Part shown: positions 1 through 6,292 of the stretch, piece by piece | How positions within the stretch are numbered: the stretch's first letter is position 1 | Layout of the letters: each line of letters starts with the position of its first letter | NCBI GenBank assembly: GCA_020027415.1 | Contig: JAHRAW010000073.1 | Location: 1-8,867 of the forward strand | Reading direction: 5' to 3' | From: Gammaproteobacteria bacterium | GTDB lineage: Bacteria; Pseudomonadota; Gammaproteobacteria; Arenicellales; Poriferihabitantaceae | Length of the DNA stretch: 8,867 nucleotides | The notes under the pieces: model-generated | What the model was told of the DNA's origin: nothing | Seen by the model: the letters and a program-made list of their open reading frames with translations, nothing else | The model's database searches: none | Position numbers and translations under genes: made by a program

Positions 1-33
1 TATCGTAAATTTTTCCCTGATTTTATATTCTGG

Positions 34-294
34 ATGTGCCGCGAGCAGAAATACCGAATTGTGTTGGTTGACCCGAAAGGCGCTGAACATACGAATGCCG
101 AGCATAAAATAGACGGTTACAAAAAGTTGTTTGAAAACGCCGCCGCCGCGCGCGAATTCGCATACCAAGCCCCGCACGGTAAAAAATGGAAAGTGTCGCT
201 GCGCTTGTTCATGTATAACCCGCAAAGTAATGCGCCGGAAAAATATAGTCGCTACTGGACTGATTCTCCAGCGGCGGTATTTTGTGATAAGTAG
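34..294 (+). CDS. Unrecognised small protein, possibly partial
   Basis: I do not recognise this protein and assign no function. From the ATG at 34 it has 86 residues, with no clear Shine-Dalgarno sequence before it. The frame stays open to base 1, so the gene may begin outside the window and this may be only its C-terminal part. The product is soluble-looking and basic, with no membrane segment or signal peptide. It has a hydrophobic strand (RIVLVDPKG, residues 8-16), an alanine-rich stretch near 36-44, and an aromatic end (SRYWTDSPAAVF) that looks like a compact alpha/beta fold. Codon use resembles the neighbouring genes, which supports real coding. It ends 185 nt before ilvB and is probably a separate transcription unit. 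Confidence 0.5.
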   Translation: MCREQKYRIVLVDPKGAEHTNAEHKIDGYKKLFENAAAAREFAYQAPHGKKWKVSLRLFMYNPQSNAPEKYSRYWTDSPAAVFCDK

Positions 295-423
295 GTTCGC
301 TATCCGATGCGCAGGCTAGTGGCAGTTGCGGCTGAATCAGTTGCAAAATCGCGTTGCCAGTATCACTAAAATCACTTTTTCGCTGTCTATTTGCCGACAT
401 TTACGGCTATACTCAGCGTTGCT

Positions 424-453
424 TTGGCGTTTATCTCGGCTTCCGTTTTTAAT
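424..453 (+). promoter_or_regulatory. Candidate sigma70 promoter for ilvB
   Basis: A TTGGCG box (424-429, 4 of 6 matches to TTGACA) lies 18 nt before TTTAAT (448-453, 5 of 6 to TATAAT). Transcription would start near 460, giving a leader of about 20 nt that still contains the AGG at 470-472. A second -10-like TATACT at 408-413 has no reasonable -35 partner. This rests on motif inspection only. Confidence 0.35.
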
Positions 454-479
454 AATTATTTGAGCAGGCAGGTGCACCC

Positions 480-2210
480 GTGACAATGACCGGCGCTGAT
501 ATTCTCATCCGCTGTTTGCAGGATGAGCGCATTGAACTTATTTTTGGCTACCCTGGCGGCGCTGCGTTGCATATTTATGATGCGCTCTACCGCCAAGACA
601 AAATTAAGCATATCTTGGTGCGGCATGAGCAAGGCGCCGCCCACGCCGCCGACGGCTACGCCCGTTCCACCGGCAAGCCGGGGGTTGTGTTGGTGACTTC
701 CGGTCCGGGGGTTACCAACACCGTCACCGGCATCGCCACCGCGTATATGGATTCCATTCCGATGGTAATCATCACCGCTCAAGTGTCGTCCAATTTAATC
801 GGCGATGATGCGTTTCAGGAGGTGGACACGGTCGGCATCACCCGCCCGTGCGTCAAGCATAATTTTCTGGTCAAGGAAGTGGGCGAGTTGGCGCTCGCCA
901 TGAAAAAAGCCTTTTATATCGCCACCTCAGGTCGCCCGGGTCCGGTGGTGGTTGATGTGCCGAAGGATGTCACCAATCAAAGCGCGGCGTATCATTATCC
1001 GCAGCGCATTAACATGCGTTCCTATCAGCCGAGTCGCAAAGGGCATCGCAAGCAGATGGCGCGCGGCGTGGAGTTGCTGCTGAAAGCGGAGCGCCCGATG
1101 ATCTACACCGGCGGCGGCGCGGTGCTTGGCGAAGCGCAAAAACCGCTGCGGGAATTGGTGGAGTTGCTCGGCTTTCCATGCACCAGCACGCTCATGGGGT
1201 TGGGCGCGATTGCCGCCTCCGACCGGCATTTTCTCGGTATGTTGGGTATGCATGGCACCTACGAATCCAATATGGCGATGCATGAGTGCGATGTCATGTT
1301 GGTGGTCGGCGCGCGGTTTGATGACCGCGTAACCGGCGAACTGGAAAAGTTCTCGCCCAACGCGCGCATCGTGCAGATTGATATTGACCCTTCATCCATC
1401 GGCAAAAACGTTGCGGTGGAAATCCCTATCGTCGGCAATTGCAATGAGGTGTTGGCGCAAATGGCGAGCATGGTTGCGGCGCGCTGCGATGAAATTCAGC
1501 GCACCGCGGTGGCGCAGTGGTGGCAACAAATAGAGCGGTGGAAAGCGCTGAAATCGCTTGACTATGCGTCTAGCGATGAAGTGATTAAACCGCAGTATGT
1601 GGTGCAGAAGATGATGGAAGTTACCGCCGGCGAAGCGTTCGTTACTTCCGATGTCGGTCAACATCAAATGTGGGCGGCGCAATACTATGGGTTTGAACAA
1701 CCGCGCCGTTGGATTAACTCCGGCGGCTTAGGCACCATGGGCTTCGGCTTGCCGGCGGCAATCGGCGTGCAACTCGCACACCCGCAAGCAACCGTGGCGT
1801 GTATCACCGGCGATGCCAGCATCATCATGTGCATCCAAGAACTCTCCACCTGCAAGCAATACGACCTGCCGCTCAAAATCATCAGCCTGAACAATCGTTA
1901 CATGGGCATGGTGCGGCAGTGGCAGGAATTTTTTTATGACCGCCGCTACTCGCATTCGTACATGGATGCGCTGCCGGATTTCATCGCCTTGGCGGAAAGT
2001 TTCGGTCATGTCGGCATGCGCGTGGAGCAGCCCGGTGAGGTGGATAAAGTGTTGCGCGAAGCCTTCGCCATTAAAGATCGCTTGGTGTTTGTGGATGTCA
2101 TCACCGACCCGACTGAAAACGTTTATCCGATGATCGCCGCCGGCAAAGGGCATCACGAAATGCATTTAAATCCTGGGCAAGGCGATGACGCCGAGCGAGA
2201 GTTGGCATGA
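480..2210 (+). CDS. ilvB: Acetolactate synthase, large (catalytic) subunit
   Basis: This ThDP-, FAD- and Mg-dependent enzyme condenses two pyruvates to 2-acetolactate, or pyruvate with 2-oxobutyrate to acetohydroxybutyrate, the first common step of branched-chain amino acid synthesis in the cytoplasm. At 576 residues it has the family length. The N-terminal ThDP domain carries GYPGGA (23-28) and the catalytic glutamate E50 in VRHEQGAAHAADG. The central domain covers about 190-330. The C-terminal domain has the ThDP/Mg motif from GDAS (444-447) to NN (471-472), then MVRQWQ (477-482), whose Trp is linked to 2-oxobutyrate preference in the family. I chose the GTG at 480 because an AGG at 470-472 lies 7 nt upstream; the ATG at 486 is the alternative. 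The 3' end overlaps ilvH by 4 nt. The symbol could equally be ilvI. Confidence 0.97.
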   Translation: MTMTGADILIRCLQDERIELIFGYPGGAALHIYDALYRQDKIKHILVRHEQGAAHAADGYARSTGKPGVVLVTSGPGVTNTVTGIATAYMDSIPMVIITAQVSSNLIGDDAFQEVDTVGITRPCVKHNFLVKEVGELALAMKKAFYIATSGRPGPVVVDVPKDVTNQSAAYHYPQRINMRSYQPSRKGHRKQMARGVELLLKAERPMIYTGGGAVLGEAQKPLRELVELLGFPCTSTLMGLGAIAASDRHFLGMLGMHGTYESNMAMHECDVMLVVGARFDDRVTGELEKFSPNARIVQIDIDPSSIGKNVAVEIPIVGNCNEVLAQMASMVAARCDEIQRTAVAQWWQQIERWKALKSLDYASSDEVIKPQYVVQKMMEVTAGEAFVTSDVGQHQMWAAQYYGFEQPRRWINSGGLGTMGFGLPAAIGVQLAHPQATVACITGDASIIMCIQELSTCKQYDLPLKIISLNNRYMGMVRQWQEFFYDRRYSHSYMDALPDFIALAESFGHVGMRVEQPGEVDKVLREAFAIKDRLVFVDVITDPTENVYPMIAAGKGHHEMHLNPGQGDDAERELA

Positions 2211-2704
2211 AGCGAACCATTATTTCGCTGCTGCTGGAAAACGAATCGGGCGCGTTGTCGCGGGTGGCCGGGCTGTTCTCCGCGCGCGGCTACAACATTG
2301 AGTCGCTGACGGTGGCGCCCACGGATGACGATTCGTTGTCGCGCATGACCATCGTCACCGATGGCAGCGACTCCATTATTGAACAGATCACCAAGCAACT
2401 GAACAAGTTGATTGAAGTGGTTAAACTGATTGACTTGACCGAAGGCGAGCATATCGCGCGCGAATTAATGTTGGTCAAGGTGGTCGCCGCCAACAACGAC
2501 CAACGCGAAGAGGTGAAACGCTTGAATGATATATTCCGCGGGCGTATCATTGATGTAACCGATTCCACCTATACGCTGGAAATGACCGGCACCAGCGCAA
2601 AAGTGGAGGCGTTCATGGATACGCTGGCGAAAATTGAAATCGTGGAAGTGGTGCGCTCCGGCATCTCCGGCATTGGGCGCGGCAAACGCGCGCTGAAAAT
2701 TTAA
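2207..2704 (+). CDS. ilvH: Acetolactate synthase, small (regulatory) subunit
   Basis: This regulatory partner of the large subunit stimulates catalysis and confers valine feedback inhibition. It has 165 residues, normal for the IlvH/IlvN family of this type. An N-terminal ACT domain (about 3-78) contains NESGALSRVAGLFSARGYN (12-30). N12, G15 and N30 sit where the valine-binding residues of E. coli IlvH (N11, G14, N29) are found, so valine sensitivity is likely but inferred. The second half (about 83-160) is the C-terminal ACT-like domain, ending in a basic GRGKR tail typical of the family. The ATGA overlap with the ilvB stop implies translational coupling and equimolar subunits. A GAGAG stretch just upstream may serve as ribosome binding site. 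Confidence 0.97.
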   Translation: MKRTIISLLLENESGALSRVAGLFSARGYNIESLTVAPTDDDSLSRMTIVTDGSDSIIEQITKQLNKLIEVVKLIDLTEGEHIARELMLVKVVAANNDQREEVKRLNDIFRGRIIDVTDSTYTLEMTGTSAKVEAFMDTLAKIEIVEVVRSGISGIGRGKRALKI

Positions 2705-2742
2705 TCGCAACCCCGCCAACCGAAACCCTTCTAACTACGACT

Positions 2743-3156
2743 ATGGCTATTTTTTACGACCTCAACTGGCTCGGGCTTTTAATCGGCGCGGCGCTTAGCT
2801 ATGCGCTTGGTATGCTTTGGTTTTCGCCGCGCGGTTTCGGCAAAATCCACCTGGCGGCGTTGGGAAAAACTGCCGCTTGCCCACCATCACAAGCAGCCCG
2901 CATGGCGTTGCCATTGCTGTTGCAAGCGCTCTACACTTTGTTGTTGGCGGTATTTATCGCTGCGCTGTTTGCGGTTGGCTTTGATATGTTTTGCTTCGCG
3001 GTAATTCTGCTCGCTGTTTTGCATTTCCTCGGCGTGCTTTGCGGCGCGCTTTGGGATCGCCAAAACATCCGCGTGCCGTTAATCGCCGGTGGCTATGGAG
3101 TCGCTATGATATTCATCATCGCCATTACCATTCACTTAACCGCGATTTACTTTTAA
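2743..3156 (+). CDS. DUF1761-like four-helix membrane protein
   Basis: This 137-residue integral inner-membrane protein has unknown function. Four hydrophobic segments are visible at about 8-27, 54-79, 83-104 and 112-135. The first ends in the motif LWFSPRGFGK (25-34), close to the 'LWYSPxxFGKxW' signature I associate with DUF1761; that assignment comes from memory of the family. Few charged residues occur outside the loops, and I see no catalytic motif. It lies 38 nt after ilvH and 17 nt before ilvC in the same orientation, so it is almost certainly co-transcribed with the ilv genes. There is no recognisable Shine-Dalgarno sequence before the ATG, so expression may be low or coupled. A role in branched-chain amino acid or keto-acid handling would rest on position alone. 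Confidence 0.8.
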   Translation: MAIFYDLNWLGLLIGAALSYALGMLWFSPRGFGKIHLAALGKTAACPPSQAARMALPLLLQALYTLLLAVFIAALFAVGFDMFCFAVILLAVLHFLGVLCGALWDRQNIRVPLIAGGYGVAMIFIIAITIHLTAIYF

Positions 3157-3173
3157 TCGCACTGGAGACCGCC

Positions 3174-4190
3174 ATGAAAATTTTTTATGAAAAAGACGCC
3201 GACTTAAACTTCCTGAAAGGACCGAAAGTCGCGGTCATCGGCTACGGGTCGCAGGGGCATGCGCATGCCAACAACTTGAAAGACAGCGGCGTTGAGGTCA
3301 TGGTTGGCTTGCGCGCTGACTCGGCATCGCGCGGCAAAGCGAAAAACGCCGGCTTGGAAGTCGCCGAAGTTGCCGCCGCCGTGGCGCAAGCCGACTTGGT
3401 GATGATGCTCTGCCCGGACGAATTGATGGGCGGGATTTACACAACCGAAGTGGAACCCAACTTAAAACCGCATGCCACGATTGCCTTTGCGCATGGGTTT
3501 AATATTCACTTCGGCTATATCAAACCGGACGCCGGGCGCGATGTGATTATGATCGCGCCGAAAGGTCCGGGGCATCTGCTGCGCTCCACTTATCAAAAAG
3601 GCGCCGGCATTCCGTGCCTGATTGCAATCCATCAAGACGCCAGCGGCACGGCGCAAAAAACCGCGTTATCGTATGCCGCCCACATCGGCGGCGGGCGCGC
3701 TGGCATCATTCAAACCACCTTCAAAGAGGAAACCGAAACCGATTTGTTCGGCGAACAAGCGGTGTTGTGCGGCGGCGCCACCGGCTTGGTGCAAGCCGGC
3801 TTTGAGACGCTAGTGGAAGCCGGCTACGCCCCGGAAATGGCGTATTTTGAATGCCTGCACGAACTCAAATTGATCGTGGATTTGATGTATGAAGGCGGCA
3901 TCGCCGATATGCGTTATTCCATTTCCAATACCGCCGAGTTCGGCGATTTAACGCGCGGCCCCAGAATCGTCAACGAGCAGACCAAAGCCGAAATGAAAAA
4001 GATCTTAGCGGAAATCCAATCCGGCGAATTCGCGCGCGAATGGATGGAAGAAAACGCCACCGGCGGCAAACGTTTCCCGGAACTGCGCCACAAAGCGCGC
4101 CAGCATCCGATTGAAGAAGTGGGGCAAAAATTGCGTTCCATGATGTCGTGGATTGGCGAGAGCAAGGTGATTGATAAAACCAAGAATTAA
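3174..4190 (+). CDS. ilvC: Ketol-acid reductoisomerase, class I, NADP-dependent
   Basis: This enzyme catalyses Mg- and NADPH-dependent isomerisation and reduction of 2-acetolactate (or acetohydroxybutyrate) to the dihydroxy acid, the second common step of branched-chain amino acid synthesis. The 338-residue product matches the class I length. The Rossmann motif GYGSQG is at 23-28. R47, S50 and S52 in the following loop are the phosphate-binding type expected for NADPH. The active-site residues all match in position and identity: H107, D190 and E194 (in TDLFGEQ), E226 and E230 (in FECLHEL), and S251. The start is the ATG at 3174, preceded by GGAG at 3164-3167; the frame is open further upstream, but that part overlaps the preceding gene and lacks family similarity. 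The stop codon TAA shares its last base with an ATG of a 42-codon frame. Confidence 0.98.
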   Translation: MKIFYEKDADLNFLKGPKVAVIGYGSQGHAHANNLKDSGVEVMVGLRADSASRGKAKNAGLEVAEVAAAVAQADLVMMLCPDELMGGIYTTEVEPNLKPHATIAFAHGFNIHFGYIKPDAGRDVIMIAPKGPGHLLRSTYQKGAGIPCLIAIHQDASGTAQKTALSYAAHIGGGRAGIIQTTFKEETETDLFGEQAVLCGGATGLVQAGFETLVEAGYAPEMAYFECLHELKLIVDLMYEGGIADMRYSISNTAEFGDLTRGPRIVNEQTKAEMKKILAEIQSGEFAREWMEENATGGKRFPELRHKARQHPIEEVGQKLRSMMSWIGESKVIDKTKN

Positions 4191-4431
4191 TGCGCCGCGA
4201 TTCAATTTTGCCGCGATTGCCGCACTTGCCGACGGCGGGCTTGCGCGCTTTGTTATGCGCTATGAGTACAAATCGCATCATGGCGCGCGATGGCATGCCG
4301 ACCTCGGCAAGCGCATGAATTGAAGCCAAGCATGGCGCATCGCCACTGGTAACTGCGCAAACTCTTTGCGTGAAATCCAACATAACGGGCAGGCAAAACT
4401 CGCCCGCTGTTTTATACTAAACTCTCCACAC
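4191..4431 (+). other. Hairpin-rich ilvC-psd intergenic region
   Basis: I see no convincing gene in this 241-nt gap. It holds three short inverted repeats: TGCCGA/TCGGCA at 4296-4301 and 4304-4309, CGCAAA/TTTGCG at 4356-4361 and 4365-4370 with a 3-nt loop, and CGGGC/GCCCG at 4386-4390 and 4402-4406 with an 11-nt loop. The last is followed by CTGTTTTAT and could be a weak terminator for the ilv unit. A direct repeat GCCGCGATT occurs twice just after the ilvC stop. A 42-codon frame begins on the ilvC stop codon. Confidence 0.45.
4390..4418 (+). promoter_or_regulatory. Weak candidate promoter for psd
   Basis: A TATACT hexamer (4413-4418, 5 of 6 to the -10 consensus) sits 17 nt after CAGGCA (4390-4395, only 3 of 6 to the -35 consensus). 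Transcription would begin around 4425, leaving only about 7 nt before the psd ATG, so the message would be close to leaderless. That fits the absence of a Shine-Dalgarno sequence before psd, but the -35 match is poor. Confidence 0.25.
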
Positions 4432-5082
4432 ATGGATTCTTTCAACTACCCCATCCTCGCCCGCGAAGGGCGCGCGCATCTGCTCATCGCGGTGACGTGT
4501 GGCGTGCTCGCCACTTGGCTATTCGGCTACTGGTCAATCATCGTATGGTTGTTGATTGGACTGGTTTGCCAATTTTTCCGCGACCCGAAGCGCCGTATCA
4601 GCGACCAGCCGGGCGCCATCGTCAGCCCCGCCAGCGGTAAAATTGTAGCGCTTGGTGAAACCGACAACCCGTATCTCGCCGGCGTTAAATCCCTCAAAAT
4701 CAGCATCTTTATGAATGTTTTTTCGGTGCATTCAAACCTCATTCCGATGGGCGGCGCCATTCGCCAATGCTGGTATCAGCGCGGCAAGTTTTTCAATGCG
4801 GCGTTGGATAAAGCCTCGCGCGCCAACGAGCGCAACGCGATTTGGATTCAAACCGAACAAGGCGCGGATATTGTCAGCGTGCAAATCGCCGGCTTGATCG
4901 CGCGCCGCATTTTGTCGTATGTAAAGCCCGGCGACATGGTTAAAACCGGGCAACGCTACGGCTTCATTCGTTTTGGCTCGCGCGTGGATGTATACCTGCC
5001 GCGCGATACGCGGGTGGCGGTGCAGTTGGGGCAGCGCGTGCTGTCCGGCAACGACATCATCGGGTTTTGCCCTAAGCCTTGA
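4432..5082 (+). CDS. psd: Phosphatidylserine decarboxylase (short form) proenzyme
   Basis: This pyruvoyl enzyme decarboxylates phosphatidylserine to phosphatidylethanolamine at the inner membrane. The 216-residue length fits the short Psd-related type. After the N-terminal AREG (10-13) a hydrophobic segment (about 17-47) anchors the protein, followed by FFRDP (48-52). The self-cleavage site is in RFGSR (180-184): cutting between G182 and S183 would yield an alpha chain of about 34 residues with a pyruvoyl end. H100 in FSVHSN matches the catalytic His of the family. One key residue is unusual: the motif normally read SPxDG is SPASG here, so S68 replaces the conserved Asp. The ATG at 4432 is chosen because AREG then falls at the usual distance; a TTG at 4366 in the same frame would add 22 unlikely residues. 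pssA follows after 39 nt. Confidence 0.94.
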   Translation: MDSFNYPILAREGRAHLLIAVTCGVLATWLFGYWSIIVWLLIGLVCQFFRDPKRRISDQPGAIVSPASGKIVALGETDNPYLAGVKSLKISIFMNVFSVHSNLIPMGGAIRQCWYQRGKFFNAALDKASRANERNAIWIQTEQGADIVSVQIAGLIARRILSYVKPGDMVKTGQRYGFIRFGSRVDVYLPRDTRVAVQLGQRVLSGNDIIGFCPKP

Positions 5083-5121
5083 GCCCTGAGCCAGCGCGTT
5101 AAATTTCGCCCGCCAACGACC

Positions 5122-5898
5122 ATGCGCGACAAAAGCACCCGCAAAGGCATTTATTTCCTACCCAGTTTGTTCACCACCGCCGGGCTGTTCTTCGGCTTCT
5201 ACGCCATCATCCAAGCCACGCATGGCAATTTTGACAAAGCCGCGCTCGCGCTGCTGATTGCCATGATCATGGACGGGTTGGACGGGCGCGTTGCCCGCTG
5301 GACCGACACCGCCAGCGATTTCGGCAAGGAATACGATAGTTTGGTGGATTTGATTGCGTTCGGCTTGGCGCCGGCGTTGGTGATGTATTTCTGGTCCTTG
5401 CAAGCCCTTGGCAAAGCCGGCTGGCTGACCGCGTTTCTATACGCCGCCGCCGCCGCGCTGCGTCTCGCCCGCTTCAACACCTTGCACATCAAAGACAACC
5501 GCTATTTTTACGGCATACCCTGTCCCTCGGCGGCCGCCTTCGTGGTTTTTTGGGTGTGGAATTTCCATGCCTCGGGCTTTGACGGGCGAGCCATGTCGTG
5601 GGGCAGCGCCATCGCCACATTGCTGTTGGCGGCGCTGATGGTCAGCAACTTGAAATTCCGCAGTTTCAAGGATTTTGACTTGATCAACCGCATCCCGTTC
5701 GCAATTCTGGTCGCGTTTGCGGTAACCTTCGTGCTGATTTTCTTTGACCCGCCGCGCGTGCTGTTTCTGCTGGCGTTCGCCTATGTCGCTTCCGGTCCGG
5801 TCGGCTGGGTGCTACGCTGGCATCGCGGCAATGTGGATCCCCCGGCGTTTTTGCCGGACCACGATGAAGATGAAGCCAACGACAAAACCGATTCATAA
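5122..5898 (+). CDS. pssA: CDP-diacylglycerol-serine O-phosphatidyltransferase
   Basis: This integral membrane enzyme transfers phosphatidyl from CDP-diacylglycerol to L-serine, making phosphatidylserine, the substrate of the neighbouring Psd. It has 258 residues. The complete CDP-alcohol phosphotransferase signature is present: D51, D54-G55, A58-R59, G68, D72 and D76 in the exact D-x2-DG-x2-AR-x8-G-x3-D-x3-D spacing, with the four Asp residues binding the metals. Hydrophobic helices surround it at about 11-30, 40-50, 77-112, 135-146, 160-174, 192-210 and 212-231. The C-terminus is an acidic, hydrophilic tail (DHDEDEANDK) with no known role. It is the multi-spanning type, not the peripheral PLD-like PssA of E. 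coli. The ATG at 5122 has no clear Shine-Dalgarno sequence, so translation may depend on readthrough from psd 39 nt upstream. Confidence 0.96.
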   Translation: MRDKSTRKGIYFLPSLFTTAGLFFGFYAIIQATHGNFDKAALALLIAMIMDGLDGRVARWTDTASDFGKEYDSLVDLIAFGLAPALVMYFWSLQALGKAGWLTAFLYAAAAALRLARFNTLHIKDNRYFYGIPCPSAAAFVVFWVWNFHASGFDGRAMSWGSAIATLLLAALMVSNLKFRSFKDFDLINRIPFAILVAFAVTFVLIFFDPPRVLFLLAFAYVASGPVGWVLRWHRGNVDPPAFLPDHDEDEANDKTDS

Positions 5899-5941
5899 AT
5901 CGGCTTGCGCTTGCTTCGCGGCTTAATTCGTTGGATTCTCG

Positions 5942-5947
5942 TATAAT
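5942..5947 (+). promoter_or_regulatory. Consensus -10 box for a leuA leader transcript
   Basis: A perfect TATAAT lies 44 nt after the pssA stop. No good -35 hexamer occurs at 16-18 nt spacing, and the extended -10 position reads TCG where TGN would be expected. Transcription from about 5954 would give a leader of roughly 410 nt before leuA, containing the leucine-rich frame and hairpins described separately. The box is clear; its use as a promoter is inferred. Confidence 0.4.
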
Positions 5948-5990
5948 TTTTTGCTTGCATTTCAAATACAGAGCGTGTACGGTACGTAGC

Positions 5991-6257
5991 ATGTTGGCTA
6001 AACCGAACCACCACTACGTTGCTTTGGCTGGGCGAATCGCAACCACCGGGCAAACCGGCACCGAGTTGGGCGCGCCTGCGTACAAAACTCGGCGCGACGC
6101 TCGGAACGCGCGGCATGTTCAGTTCGCCGATTTTTTTGTCGCCCTCGGCTTGTTTGTCGTTGGTTTGATTTTCCCCCGTTCTCCCCGAGTTCCTTTCCTT
6201 CCTTGCTTTCTGCTGTCGCTAAATCTCAATCTGCTACTGCGCGTGCGCGCGCATTAG
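5991..6257 (+). CDS. Putative leu leader frame (leucine-rich C-terminus)
   Basis: This 88-codon frame lies in the 465-nt gap between pssA and leuA and ends 106 nt before the leuA start. Its body has no recognisable domain. The last part contains FLLSLNLNLLL followed by a basic RVRAH end: seven Leu in ten codons at 6210-6239, all CTN and including two CTA, although TTG is very frequent for Leu in neighbouring genes. This is the hallmark of a leucine attenuation leader peptide such as E. coli LeuL. The true start is uncertain: ATG at 5991, or a shorter peptide from TTG at 6150 or 6165. None has a clear Shine-Dalgarno sequence of its own. The TTG at 6165 overlaps the stop of a mini-ORF starting at ATG 6115, which does have GGAA 8 nt upstream. 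That the Leu-rich end is translated is an inference. Confidence 0.35.
   Translation: MLAKPNHHYVALAGRIATTGQTGTELGAPAYKTRRDARNARHVQFADFFVALGLFVVGLIFPRSPRVPFLPCFLLSLNLNLLLRVRAH
6061..6092 (+). repeat. Inverted repeat in the leuA leader
   Basis: A perfect 7-bp inverted repeat, CCGAGTT (6061-6067) and AACTCGG (6086-6092), encloses an 18-nt loop that itself contains the palindrome GGCGCGCC (6069-6076). No T-run follows, so it is not an intrinsic terminator. It may be an upstream structural element of the leader RNA or a protein-binding site. Confidence 0.4.
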
Positions 6258-6292
6258 TATTTATCCCACATCTCATTGCTGTAATTCGCACT

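Noticed and set aside
2991..3173. Upstream extension of the ilvC frame by 61 codons
   Set aside because: It overlaps the DUF1761-like gene in another frame, lacks family similarity, and the ATG at 3174 has a GGAG and gives the standard 338-residue enzyme.
3970..4383. Minus-strand frame of 137 codons covering the ilvC end and the gap
   Set aside because: Most of it is antisense to the well-supported ilvC gene, no start signal or domain is visible, and GC-rich genes commonly leave open antisense frames.
4366..4431. N-terminal extension of psd from TTG 4366
   Set aside because: It would add 22 residues ahead of the conserved AREG region, begins inside a hairpin, and the ATG at 4432 gives the expected length.
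6069..6076. GGCGCGCC palindrome as a specific regulator site
   Set aside because: Such GC palindromes are expected by chance in this composition and no second copy with fixed spacing is present.
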